Shown here piece after piece: positions 35,694-43,509 of a stretch of 64,000 bases of DNA. The notes below the pieces were generated by a model. The model saw nothing but the letters and a program-made list of their open reading frames with translations. It was not told where the DNA came from and made no database searches. Source of the stretch: Rubrivivax sp. (GTDB taxonomy: Bacteria > Pseudomonadota > Gammaproteobacteria > Burkholderiales > Burkholderiaceae_C). The stretch covers positions 1 to 64,000 of the forward strand of contig JALHPF010000008.1 in NCBI GenBank assembly GCA_022842595.1, read 5' to 3'. The position numbers were made by a program, and so were the translations under genes. Within the stretch, counting starts at the first letter, position 1. Every line of letters starts with the position of its first letter.

Positions 35694-36031
35694 CAGAACA
35701 CATCCGCCTTCGAGTACTGGCTGAGCTCAAGCGCCAGGCCAAAACCACAAAGTGGCTCGCGGAACAGCTCAACGTGCAACCGTCGGCTGTCGGGATGTGG
35801 AAGTCCCGCGGCGTGCCACGAGCTCAGTACATGGCGATCGCCCAGGCTCTGGGACAGAGCGTTGCTTGGCTGATGGGTCAAGCCGATCGCGAGGCAGAGC
35901 GCCCCCTGTCGCCGGCTGCATTGCGAATCGGTCGGGAGTTTGATCGGATCACCGATCCCAGCAAGCAACTCGACGCACTGGCCCGCTGCCTTACCGCGAT
36001 CGGCAAAGCGATCGATGACGAGCCAGCCTAG
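35690..36031 (+). CDS. Cro/C1-type helix-turn-helix regulator
   Basis: The 113-residue protein has an N-terminal Cro-like helix-turn-helix (KWLAEQLNVQPSAVGMWKSR, then GVPRAQYMAIAQALGQSVAW). A helical C-terminus follows, rich in charged residues. The pattern of a tryptophan-bearing recognition helix and a short tail fits phage Cro/CII-type regulators. It overlaps the previous small gene by 4 bp and is followed by about 420 bp without a gene, so its own promoter or operator sites probably lie around it. Confidence 0.8.
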   Translation: MTEHIRLRVLAELKRQAKTTKWLAEQLNVQPSAVGMWKSRGVPRAQYMAIAQALGQSVAWLMGQADREAERPLSPAALRIGREFDRITDPSKQLDALARCLTAIGKAIDDEPA

Positions 36032-36448
36032 GGCCCGCCACGTGGGCGGCTGACTGCTGACGCAGCACCTCTGCGACCTCTACCGCGCGATGGCAACACG
36101 CGCTGCGCTTGCTGCCCCCCACAAGACGCACAGCAACACCTGCGGCCCGCACACGCCGGGTGTGCCCTGGCCCCTGCCGCGCGTCCGATCGCGCCGCCAC
36201 GGGCCGGCGCTGCGCGCTGCGCACCGGTCTCGCAGACAACGAGAGGCTCCTGGCGAGTTCGAGCAGGGTGCGGGTGGAGACAGGCCCGACCGTCAAGAGT
36301 TTTGGCCCTCTGAAAATCTTGAATATCAGCTTCGGCTGATTTATACGTAGAGACCGCCGGCCGCTGCGGCCCGTGCGCGCCGCCGCGCCCACCCGTTTCC
36401 GAAATTTTCTCGCTGGATTCCGTGCAACGCCTGCACGAGAGTCTCGGC
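36032..36448. other. gap of about 420 bp with a UUCG hairpin
   Basis: No gene is supported here. ATCAGCTTCGGCTGAT (36326-36341) forms a 6-bp stem with a UUCG tetraloop and is followed by an AT-rich stretch, a weak terminator or mRNA structure. GC-rich sequence elsewhere in the gap has shadow-like frames on both strands. Confidence 0.5.
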
Positions 36449-36679
36449 ATGAAAACCCCGCACCCCTTGCACATCGGCGAGCCGCTGCTGACCCGTGCGG
36501 CCGTGCTGGCGCGCGCCGTCGGCACCGACACCCGCACGCTGATCCGCGACGCTGAAGCCGGCCGGCTGCCCGTCGCGCTGCAGGTGCACCACATCGGCCA
36601 GCAGCGCGTCGCCATGGTCTGCACGGCCCAGGCGCGCGCATTGATCGCTGCCCTACATCCCGCCATGACCACCACCTGA
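36449..36679 (+). CDS. small helix-turn-helix-like protein
   Basis: A 76-residue product starts MKTPHPLHIGEPLLTRAAVL; a GTG at 36422 would add 9 residues. The pattern LLTRAAVLARAVGTDTRTLI followed by DAEAGRLPVALQVHHIG looks like a small MerR/AlpA-type winged helix. GAGAG lies upstream. It opens a run of five tightly packed small genes. Confidence 0.5.
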   Translation: MKTPHPLHIGEPLLTRAAVLARAVGTDTRTLIRDAEAGRLPVALQVHHIGQQRVAMVCTAQARALIAALHPAMTTT

Positions 36680-36695
36680 CCGGAGCACCACCCCT

Positions 36696-37049
36696 ATGGA
36701 CTACGAAGAAATGATCAAGATCCTCACCGATGGCGGAATGACCCGCGACGAAGCGCAGCGGTTCATCGAGCTCGAGAACCGTGCGGCCCACGCAGGCCGA
36801 CCCGACGCCCAGCGCGCCGCGGTAGCCGAGTGGCGCGACATCGCCGCAGTCTGCAGTGTCGTCGGTGCGCCGAAGCTGGCCAGCCGGTTCCTGCAAGCCG
36901 GGCTGTCGCTGAGGGCTTGCCGCGAGATGCTCATGATGAATGTGACCGTCAAAGGAGCAAAGCCCTTGACGATGACGCCGGCAGCCTGCGAGGCCGTCAG
37001 CATCAACCTGCTGGCCCTGGCCCACAACCGCGGGAGGCTCGCAGCATGA
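36696..37049 (+). CDS. hypothetical protein in the small-gene train
   Basis: This 117-residue helical protein starts MDYEEMIKILTDGGMTRDEA, with a ribosome-binding GGAG just upstream. Its stop overlaps the next start (ATGA). The first half has an EF-like, charged helix pair (MTRDEAQRFIELENRAAHAG). No family is recognised. Its function is likely tied to the four following coupled genes. Confidence 0.55.
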   Translation: MDYEEMIKILTDGGMTRDEAQRFIELENRAAHAGRPDAQRAAVAEWRDIAAVCSVVGAPKLASRFLQAGLSLRACREMLMMNVTVKGAKPLTMTPAACEAVSINLLALAHNRGRLAA

Positions 37050-37483
37050 CCGCGCCCGAATACAACCAGCGCCGGCTCATTGGCCTCGAGCGGCAGCTGG
37101 AAGCCGGCACCGCCGCCGTGCGCGGGATGCTCGACCTGATCGACGCTTCGCGCGACCCCCTGTCCCGTCAGCGTACGGAGGCTCTGAGCTTCTCGCCGAT
37201 CCCCTGGCCCGCGTCTGGCTCCATGCCGGAACTCGCCGCGAAGCTGGAGACCGAGCTCGAGCGCGTAACGGCCGACCCGAAAGCGCACCCGCGCAATGCG
37301 TCGCAATGCCGCACCGCGCTGGCCCTGGTGTACAGCGTGATCGACGGGCAGGCACGTATGGCCGCGCTGCGAGCGGAGGTCGACCAGAAGCACGCCGAAT
37401 TGGCGCCGCTGCGGGCCGTGGTTCGTGCGTGTCAGGCCCACATCGGCCGCGACGATTTTGTGATTCTTGGAGTTGCACGATGA
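37046..37483 (+). CDS. hypothetical helical protein
   Basis: The 145-residue protein starts at ATG 37046 inside the previous stop and ends in an ATGA overlap with the next gene. It is helical throughout, with long Arg/Glu-rich segments (QRRLIGLERQLEAGTAAVRG, MAALRAEVDQKHAELAPLRA). No domain is recognised. Confidence 0.55.
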   Translation: MTAPEYNQRRLIGLERQLEAGTAAVRGMLDLIDASRDPLSRQRTEALSFSPIPWPASGSMPELAAKLETELERVTADPKAHPRNASQCRTALALVYSVIDGQARMAALRAEVDQKHAELAPLRAVVRACQAHIGRDDFVILGVAR

Positions 37484-37983
37484 GCAAGGCAATGCTGACA
37501 AAGCAACAGGATTCGAACCGCGCCAAGATTGCCGCCACCCAGCGCCGACGCGCGGAGGTGGAGAACGCGAGGCAGGCCCCGGCCGAAGTCTCGGAGGTTA
37601 TCCGCGCAACCTTGGTGAAGCAGGAAGCCGAACGGGCCCGCGTTCTGCGCTACCAACTGGCCGCGCTGGGCGCTGGCGAGTACGCCGAACCCTTCACCGT
37701 ACGCGCTGCCGGTAGCACTGCCCGTGTGGATGTCGGTGATGTGCTTGTCGGCCTCCTGGGCGTCGATCGCATGATGGAACTGCTGCAGCCTCATCTCGAC
37801 ACGTTGCCCGACGGTCTGACCGCAGAGCAGCGCCGGCAGCAATTGGCCGAGATCGACGCCGAACTGCTCGCGCTGGGCCACGCGGAAATGGACCTAATCG
37901 AGCAATGCGAGGCTGAAGGCGTGCCATTCACGTGGCGCGCCAACATGGACCCGGCAATCGTGCTGCGCCTCGCACGCCAGTGA
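37480..37983 (+). CDS. hypothetical coiled-coil protein
   Basis: The 167-residue protein starts MSKAMLTKQQDSNRAKIAAT and has a strongly charged N-terminal helix, a small beta-rich middle (PFTVRAAGSTARVDVGDVLV) and an acidic helical tail. Start and stop both overlap neighbours by 4 bp. Some phage tail-assembly or scaffold-like proteins look similar, but I cannot assign it. Confidence 0.55.
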   Translation: MSKAMLTKQQDSNRAKIAATQRRRAEVENARQAPAEVSEVIRATLVKQEAERARVLRYQLAALGAGEYAEPFTVRAAGSTARVDVGDVLVGLLGVDRMMELLQPHLDTLPDGLTAEQRRQQLAEIDAELLALGHAEMDLIEQCEAEGVPFTWRANMDPAIVLRLARQ

Positions 37984-38108
37984 CCCCCAACGACATTGCC
38001 GCCGCGGCGCTGGCCACTATGGCCGCGGGGCTGCTGCGGGCGCCGACCTGGTGCCCGCCGTTCGATGCACACCAACGAGAGGCCCACCATCGTGGCCGCT
38101 TCATTTAA
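37980..38108 (+). CDS. very small ORF closing the gene train
   Basis: A 42-codon frame starts at GTG 37980 inside the previous stop (GTGA) and encodes MTPNDIAAAALATMAAGLLR followed by a short Pro/His-rich tail. Coupling to its neighbour is the only support. It could be a short membrane or regulatory peptide, or chance. Confidence 0.35.
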   Translation: MTPNDIAAAALATMAAGLLRAPTWCPPFDAHQREAHHRGRFI

Positions 38109-38557
38109 GCCTCTAGTGAACTGGAGCCGTGGGCTAGTGTGTTGCGCCGAGAGTCCATGGATCTATCAGCGCCGAGCGATCTGGGCGTCAACGCGGACCG
38201 GCTTGACGCTGCCAAGAATTTTCCATGCTTCGTCAGCGACCGTAGTGCGGCGTCTGCCTAGACTGGTCGCTCCGCAGGATTGCGGCTATCGTGTGCCGCA
38301 ACGCCACGCAAAACGTCGCCGGAAGGAAAAAGCGGAAGGACTGGCATGCCGAGGATTCTTGGCAGCCCGTTGCAAAGGGCGGAATCGCCCGTCGCGGGAG
38401 TCGCGGAGGGCACTCCTACGGGGGCCAAAGTTCATCCGAACGGGCCCCTTTCGGCTATGCGTCAGCTACGTCGCTGGGCAAAACCAACCTCGCGCATCCG
38501 ACAGGGTTGGACCACTGTATGTTAGGCCTCAGGACACCGCACAGATACCTCTCCACC
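38109..38557. other. gap of about 450 bp before the HNH cassette
   Basis: No gene is supported. The left integron-like half-site GTTAGGCCTCAG lies at 38521-38532, 26 bp before the HNH gene. Sequence to the left has no matching 5' attC half that I can see. Confidence 0.5.
38521..38532. repeat. left integron-like half-site (GTTAGGC)
   Basis: GTTAGGCCTCAG begins with the consensus integron core GTTRRRY and is the exact reverse complement of 39238-39249, which ends in the complementary RYYYAAC core. The pair flanks one gene of about 700 bp, as in a mobile gene cassette. Confidence 0.55.
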
Positions 38558-39241
38558 ATGAGCAAAAGAGCCTTTTCGCAATCCGAGCGGTTTGCCGTCC
38601 ACGTAACGCATGGAGAGAAGTGCTATTTGTGCTCCAAACCTCTTGATCTACAGTCGATGGAGGTGGATCACGTTGTGCCTGAGACCCTTGAAGGCAATCC
38701 GATACGACTTGCGCAGGTCCTTCTCGAGCTTGGCAGATCAAGCGATTTTAATATCCAGTCTTTCGCGAACTGGTTACCTGCATGTCGCAGGTGCAACGGC
38801 AAGAAGCTGGACACAATCTTTCAGCCTAGCCTTCTTGTGCAACTGTGTCTCCAACGCGCAGCCAAGCATGCAGCCAAAGCTGCTGCCATGGCAGAGGAAT
38901 TAGTCACTAACAGGAAGATATCCAACGCACTCGGCGTACTTCTAAGAGCCGACGAGAAGGGGCTTCTTTCCGAGGAAATGAAGAACGCTATCATTCCGCT
39001 GATCGAATTCCAGACTACGCACCGTGCACCAGAGGTAGTAGGCGAGCCGATTCGCCTTTCTCCTTTGTACGAGGTTTTGAGCGACAACGGCCAGATCCAA
39101 ATAGTTCGCGGTCCACATGGCGTCGGCGGAAGGCCGACTCCAAGGGCAGGCTTCTCGCCACAAGGATGCGTGAGTTGTGGTTCGATAGCCGCATGGAATG
39201 GAATACGGTGCGTAATATGCGGGCAAGTCGACGACGACTGA
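38558..39241 (+). CDS. HNH endonuclease (cassette-borne)
   Basis: The 227-residue protein has an HNH nuclease centre: EKCYLCSKPLDLQSMEVDHV supplies the first CxxC and the catalytic DH, and NWLPACRRCNGKKLDTIFQ the Asn and second CxxC. A C-terminal zinc ribbon-like end (CVSCGS...CVICGQ) is unusual and may bind nucleic acid. The start is ATG 38558; the upstream extension of the frame is not coding-like. GC content is much lower than the adjacent replication genes. The gene is flanked by 12-bp integron-like half-sites, suggesting recent arrival. It could be a restriction-like or defence nuclease. Confidence 0.85.
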   Translation: MSKRAFSQSERFAVHVTHGEKCYLCSKPLDLQSMEVDHVVPETLEGNPIRLAQVLLELGRSSDFNIQSFANWLPACRRCNGKKLDTIFQPSLLVQLCLQRAAKHAAKAAAMAEELVTNRKISNALGVLLRADEKGLLSEEMKNAIIPLIEFQTTHRAPEVVGEPIRLSPLYEVLSDNGQIQIVRGPHGVGGRPTPRAGFSPQGCVSCGSIAAWNGIRCVICGQVDDD

Positions 39242-39249
39242 GGCCTAAC
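39238..39249. repeat. right integron-like half-site (GCCTAAC), start of a partial attC
   Basis: CTGAGGCCTAAC is an exact inverted copy of 38521-38532. The following sequence to about 39330 (CCCCTCACTGAACCC..., then CAACGGCAGGCCGC) has the look of the 5' half of attC sites known from Xanthomonas-type integron cassettes, but no matching GTTRRRY 3' end follows, so the site is truncated. Confidence 0.55.
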
Positions 39250-39488
39250 CCCTCACTGAACCCGAGCGTCAACGGCAGGCCGCACGCCCGTGCTGCCATT
39301 GAGACTTCACTCAATCAGCAGCCTTGCAAGATCCTCGGGTATCGAAAACTCTTTTAAGTATCTGCCCAGCTCAAACGCAACCAAGTCCATGGTGTTGCAC
39401 ACTAAGTTTGAGACCGACGAAAATTCCTCTGTTTGAAAGCGGTTCAGCTAGTTCGCTCCGCACCAACCGCGGCCATTCGTTTCCCAAT

Positions 39489-39890
39489 ATGCTCGCAGCC
39501 CTCTTCGCACGTCGAAAACTCAAAACCACGTTCTGTCAAAGCTGCGTAGTATTGATACGCATGCAGTTTGTATTGGCCCGCACAGATCCGCATGCGATTC
39601 AAGTTGACCCGTGGGCATTAGGATATATCTATGGGGGAGCGACTGCACTACTTGATCGACTTGGAGTGGCACCCAGTCCTGAAGCCTACAAGCTTCTTGA
39701 ATCCGGGTACGGCGCGATTTTTGATCAAGAATTGCTGGGAAGGGAAATACTAACTTTGACCATGGAGTTGAGAACGAATAGCCAATTCGCGGAGGGTCAG
39801 CAAATTGGAGGAAGCGAACTGCTGCACTGCCAACCCTCCGATCCTGCACCAATGGCATTAGGTGCGCATCTGACCTCGACGCGAGTGTGA
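39489..39890 (+). CDS. possible cassette ORF of unknown function
   Basis: The frame of 133 codons contains DPWALGYIYGGATALLDRLG and SPEAYKLLESGYGAIFDQEL, with credible helical composition, and ends 2 bp before an attC-like site. ATG 39489 or ATG 39561 could be the start; no clear ribosome binding site is seen. A minus-strand frame covers the same bases and looks less protein-like. Cassettes usually carry one small gene followed by an attC, which fits. Confidence 0.4.
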   Translation: MLAALFARRKLKTTFCQSCVVLIRMQFVLARTDPHAIQVDPWALGYIYGGATALLDRLGVAPSPEAYKLLESGYGAIFDQELLGREILTLTMELRTNSQFAEGQQIGGSELLHCQPSDPAPMALGAHLTSTRV

Positions 39891-39891
39891 T

Positions 39892-39986
39892 GCCCAACCA
39901 CTCACTCAAACTTACCCATGCAGCAATGGCGCAAGCCCGTGCTCACGCCGCTCGACTCGCCGGTCAGCTCAGCTCGAACGCTAAGT
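39892..39986. repeat. attC-like recombination site
   Basis: The site begins with GCCCAAC and passes through CACTCACTCAAACTT, a central region of partial dyad symmetry and CGGTCAGCTCAGCTCGAACG, ending at a degenerate GCTAAGT instead of GTTRRRY. The flanking CTCAACTCGAACGTTAGGC-like ending is typical of 59-base elements. It follows a small open frame, as in a gene cassette. No integron integrase is in the window. Confidence 0.5.
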
Positions 39987-40147
39987 GTTCGGGTATAGAT
40001 CTCGAGCTCGGGCTAGCGAACTGCAGGAGTGGGTAGGGAGGCGTCGACCGGCCGCCCCAGCCATTCCGCCCGTGCTCGCCGCCAGCGTTCGCGGGCTCAG
40101 GCAAGGCGCCGCCCGGCGCGTCGCACACCTACCCGTCGAGATCGACC

Positions 40148-40483
40148 ATGGATGACCACAGACTGCAAGCACTGCGCGCCCAGCGCGAGCTACACACCGC
40201 CCAGGCCGAGGGCGGCCGGGCACGCTGCGAAGCCGAGGCCGCCCAGGCTGTGGCCGCTGCGCGCGCCCTTGGCCAGAGCCTAGCCGCCGCTACGATGACC
40301 TACCCGCAGATGGTCGACTGCGTGCAGCAACTGGAGATGCTGCGGCAGGTGGCGTGGGTTGACCACTGGGTGCACTCGTGGGAGATGCTGCAGCAGCGCT
40401 ACGGGTGGGCCGTGCAGCCTCGCCGCCGTGAGGAGTGGGTGGCGTTCCTCGAGGGTGTGGCCGATGTGCACGCGCTGGTGTGA
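40148..40483 (+). CDS. hypothetical helical protein
   Basis: A 111-residue protein starts MDDHRLQALRAQRELHTAQA, with an Ala/Glu-rich coiled-coil first half and a Trp-rich second half (WVDHWVHSWEMLQQRYGWAV). No family is recognised. It lies between the cassette region and the HEPN genes and reads toward the first of them. Confidence 0.55.
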   Translation: MDDHRLQALRAQRELHTAQAEGGRARCEAEAAQAVAAARALGQSLAAATMTYPQMVDCVQQLEMLRQVAWVDHWVHSWEMLQQRYGWAVQPRRREEWVAFLEGVADVHALV

Positions 40484-40498
40484 GGCTACCGGAGTTAT

Positions 40499-41728
40499 CT
40501 AGCCTCTGCGGTACTTGAGCGCCTGCCGGATTCGCTTCGCTTGCAATTCCAGCTTGCCCACATCAGGTGAGTGACCCATAAACTGGGCAGCATCGGCACG
40601 GGAAATGAAGCCGAATCGGTTCACGATGTGAAAAACCAGTAGTTCATCGACATACTTCTTCAATTGAAAAACCAAGGATTCAATATCCTCTGTTTCTGAG
40701 CCGACATGAACAAATCGATTCCGATGGACAGTCAGGTTCGACAAAATCAAGTTCGATAGCTCGCGATCTGAGAATATGAAAGCGGCGCGACGGGTCGCTA
40801 CTTTGTACCCGTCGTGGGTGCTATCTGTGAGGTGTTCAAGCAAGCTCCACAGCCGCAGAAAAGCATCATTCAGATCTGCAGAATCTAAAGCGCGAACGTA
40901 ACGGACCAATGCCCGTTCTAGGTCTACCCGATACGCATGGTGCGCAAGATGCACACGAAGCTTCTCAGCGAAAGCAAGGAGCTTGTTAAACTTTCCTTTG
41001 TCAGTGAACAAGAGCGCAGGGCGCGAGTAGCCGGGATCAAACCAGAACGCTTCTGTGGCCAATGCCCCATTTGCAACGTGAATCGTATGAAAGGGTGACA
41101 ACCTTATTTCATTCACCGGTGTGGGTCGTCCGCTCGAGTGCCTCCAAGACTTGCTGCGATTCAATGCCAAGTTCCAGCTTGCTCTCACAAGATCAACAGC
41201 ATCTAGGGATCTCTCGGCCGCTTCGGGTGCGGAACGAGCCAACACATAGGTCGACACCTGCATGTACCCAGAAGGAAGATCGTGGCCGAGTATGCCCTTA
41301 GACTTTCCGGCGAGTTCGGCGCGCTGTGCAAAGCCTTTGGCAAGCTTTGGCAAGAAAGTGACAGTGACTTGCCCAACCTTAATTCGAGGGACAGACAGCG
41401 TATGGCAAATTGATATCTCGGTAAGCAATCGATGCGGCACAGGTGTGCGCTTTAGAAATTCGTGCTCGTATCTTGAGCAGACCTGAAGAATGCCGTTTGC
41501 TGTTATCTTCTTTGAAAGGGATTCATGGCGAGCAACTCGCCTCAGAATGCGCTTTTGCTCAGCTTCTGGCAGTGCAGGGTCAAAATCAATGCACCCTCCA
41601 AGGATGATCGCAAAGTCTGAATAGAAGATCTTTCCAGACATGAAGCCTTCTGGGTCGCCCTCAGAGCGTGCCCTCTCAGCCCGGGCGGCAAGGCCAGGCA
41701 GATCGGAGTCTTTGCGTTGAAAGGCCAT
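40499..41728 (-). CDS. HEPN-domain protein (ApeA-like), putative RNase
   Basis: The 409-residue protein has an all-helical C-terminal HEPN domain with AFLRLWSLLEHLTDSTHDGY and the motif VHRNRFVHVGSETED, which supplies the R-x4-H catalytic signature near residues 335-341. The N-terminal half is mixed alpha/beta and of unknown type. ATG 41728 is chosen because GAGGGAATCC precedes it directly; a longer frame exists. HEPN proteins with this arrangement include ApeA-like abortive infection RNases. GC content is low. Placed in an integrated element beside a second HEPN gene, an antiphage role is plausible but unproven. Confidence 0.7.
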   Translation of the reverse strand: MAFQRKDSDLPGLAARAERARSEGDPEGFMSGKIFYSDFAIILGGCIDFDPALPEAEQKRILRRVARHESLSKKITANGILQVCSRYEHEFLKRTPVPHRLLTEISICHTLSVPRIKVGQVTVTFLPKLAKGFAQRAELAGKSKGILGHDLPSGYMQVSTYVLARSAPEAAERSLDAVDLVRASWNLALNRSKSWRHSSGRPTPVNEIRLSPFHTIHVANGALATEAFWFDPGYSRPALLFTDKGKFNKLLAFAEKLRVHLAHHAYRVDLERALVRYVRALDSADLNDAFLRLWSLLEHLTDSTHDGYKVATRRAAFIFSDRELSNLILSNLTVHRNRFVHVGSETEDIESLVFQLKKYVDELLVFHIVNRFGFISRADAAQFMGHSPDVGKLELQAKRIRQALKYRRG

Positions 41729-41770
41729 GGATTCCCTCGTATATGAGCCGTCGTCCGACATCGCGACGGC

Positions 41771-42022
41771 CTACTGCGTCCCGCGCCGCCACGCATCCGT
41801 CATCGCGAATTCATGCGGCCCGTCTGGCACCAGACGCCGCTCGAGGCTGCCCGGTAGAGGCGTGGCCTGGGGGTCGATCCACATCGCGACCTCGGCCGTC
41901 ATCAGGTGGCGAGTCTTGGATGTGCGGCCGGTCTCAGGGTCAGTGAGGCGCCAGCGGTAGTAGTCGACGGTGTGCATGTGGAGAGCATGCACGGGCAGTG
42001 GCTCAGGGGGTGAGCCATCCAC
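41771..42022 (-). CDS. small hypothetical protein between the HEPN genes
   Basis: An 83-residue protein; the conserved-looking part begins MHTVDYYRWRLTDPETGRTS and continues with HLMTAEVAMWIDPQATPLPG. Similar short proteins are common in betaproteobacterial integrated elements, but no function is known to me. It lies between the HEPN genes on the same strand with small gaps, so it may belong to their transcript. Confidence 0.55.
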   Translation of the reverse strand: MDGSPPEPLPVHALHMHTVDYYRWRLTDPETGRTSKTRHLMTAEVAMWIDPQATPLPGSLERRLVPDGPHEFAMTDAWRRGTQ

Positions 42023-42024
42023 CC

Positions 42025-43077
42025 CTACATGCGCCTAACGATTGTCCTTATCCAAGACATAGCGGCTTCAATCGCCCAGTCAGTCTGCGCCAGGCTCAAA
42101 GAGGGCATGGGGTCTGAACCAGGCCCATGTCCGAGCGAGTTTCGCACCTTGCGAAAATAGTCCTTGAGCATCTCGCCTTCCCAAACCGCAAGGTAGGCGC
42201 CATTCGCTTTGCTCACCAAGTTGTCGATGTAATTGCTTGCCCCGCCCTCTGTGCCTTTCGTCCACTGTTTCGAATCCGACACTATTTTTATAGCACTCTC
42301 GAGCGCTTTAGCTGCGAAGAAAGCTGGATCTTTACCGTTCGCGTCCCGCTGATCTAGTGCCTCCTTCATATCTATATCAACGTTATTCCACAGCGGAGAA
42401 GACAATAAGTCCCAGAATGGTTGTGCCACTGTTGCATCAATCACTACATCTGTTGCCAACTGGAAGAATCCGTTGTGGTAGCTGAGTGGGGCCTTAGCAC
42501 GGCGGAACCTCTCATTTATCTCTTCGACCTGAGCGCGAAACACAGAGTTAACCGCAAGATTGGCAGCCTGGACCTGTTCAACGAAGCGATGGCTTTTGCC
42601 ACCCCACTGTGGGTTTTTACTCTCATAGAACGACGCTCTTGAAAGTGCGTTAGGAAGGTCTGAATTTGCTTTTTGGATTTCCTCGCCACGCAGCCTTAGA
42701 GCGAGTTCAATAAAACTCAGCCGTTCTTTGATAAATTTGTCAGGATCCTGCATGCGATACTTCTCTTTAACAAAGCTGCCGCACACAAAATCAATTGAGT
42801 AGTAGCCGGATACGGGCATATCCTGATTTAAGGCATTCTTCGTCGTGTACGAATAATATCGAGGTGCAAGATTATCAACGCCGAGCTCCCGGGCGAGGCG
42901 GTCGTGGAGCGCCTCCCATTTCGCTTGCTGCCCCAAACTTTCCTTGCCATCAACTTTGCATGGCAGCGCGTCAAGAGTAACTCCAAATGCCTGATATAAT
43001 AGGACTTGTTCGCTTGGCGTGAACACCTTCCAAATAGGGTTATTCAAATACCGGTACGCAAAAATGTCAGTCAGCAT
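42025..43077 (-). CDS. AbiJ-like HEPN protein, putative abortive infection RNase
   Basis: The 350-residue protein begins MLTDIFAYRYLNNPIWKVFT, a start I recall from AbiJ-like proteins, and ends in a helical domain with FRKVRNSLGHGPGS near residue 310, a likely R-x4-H HEPN motif preceded by AKALESAIKIVSDSKQWTKG. ATG 43077 is chosen over the longer frame because GAGATATCGC precedes it and the family start matches. It is low-GC and in tandem with the ApeA-like gene. Such proteins cleave RNA on phage infection; the inference here rests on motif and context, not on a database match. Confidence 0.65.
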   Translation of the reverse strand: MLTDIFAYRYLNNPIWKVFTPSEQVLLYQAFGVTLDALPCKVDGKESLGQQAKWEALHDRLARELGVDNLAPRYYSYTTKNALNQDMPVSGYYSIDFVCGSFVKEKYRMQDPDKFIKERLSFIELALRLRGEEIQKANSDLPNALSRASFYESKNPQWGGKSHRFVEQVQAANLAVNSVFRAQVEEINERFRRAKAPLSYHNGFFQLATDVVIDATVAQPFWDLLSSPLWNNVDIDMKEALDQRDANGKDPAFFAAKALESAIKIVSDSKQWTKGTEGGASNYIDNLVSKANGAYLAVWEGEMLKDYFRKVRNSLGHGPGSDPMPSLSLAQTDWAIEAAMSWIRTIVRRM

Positions 43078-43090
43078 GCGATATCTCGAA

Positions 43091-43399
43091 TCAAGAAATT
43101 TCGTATCGCGCGCTGAACGGCCCGACCACACAGGACTGCCACGCCCGCAGCAGCGCGTCCCGTGCCGGCGGCTGCCGCACTAGCTGCCAGTCGCTGGGAT
43201 CCATGCCGCGATCGAACGCCGACGCCAACAGCTGGCCGAATTCGCCGCAAGGGTCTAGCGCATCGGGGCCGAGATCGACGAGGCTGCCTGTCCGCTGTTT
43301 GAAGCACGCGTCGAGGACGCCCAGGGCCGGCGCCTGGGGGTGACTGCGCCGCAGGCCTATGGCCGCGCGCACGACGTCTGGGCTGATGGTTCCTTGCAT
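43091..43399 (-). CDS. hypothetical protein
   Basis: A 102-residue protein starts MQGTISPDVVRAAIGLRRSH. It is richer in GC than the HEPN gene that follows 13 bp later, so it may be an older element gene with its own function, or the first gene of the HEPN transcript. No family is recognised. Confidence 0.5.
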   Translation of the reverse strand: MQGTISPDVVRAAIGLRRSHPQAPALGVLDACFKQRTGSLVDLGPDALDPCGEFGQLLASAFDRGMDPSDWQLVRQPPARDALLRAWQSCVVGPFSARYEIS

Positions 43400-43509
43400 G
43401 CGACGGGATCGTAACGACTCGTTGCGCCGCGTCTACCCCGTCGGCAGGTTGGCCTGGAGGGAGTCTGCGCCGGATTCGCGGGGCCGGCGTGTGGCCCTAG
43501 GATGCGCCG

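Noticed and set aside
36090-36350. Small open frames in the gap after the Cro-like gene
   Set aside because: Arg/Pro-rich composition, no ribosome binding site and competing frames on both strands.
38521-39986. A chromosomal integron platform with its own integrase
   Set aside because: The window has only phage-type tyrosine integrases at element ends. No IntI-like gene or attI is seen, so only stray cassettes are claimed.
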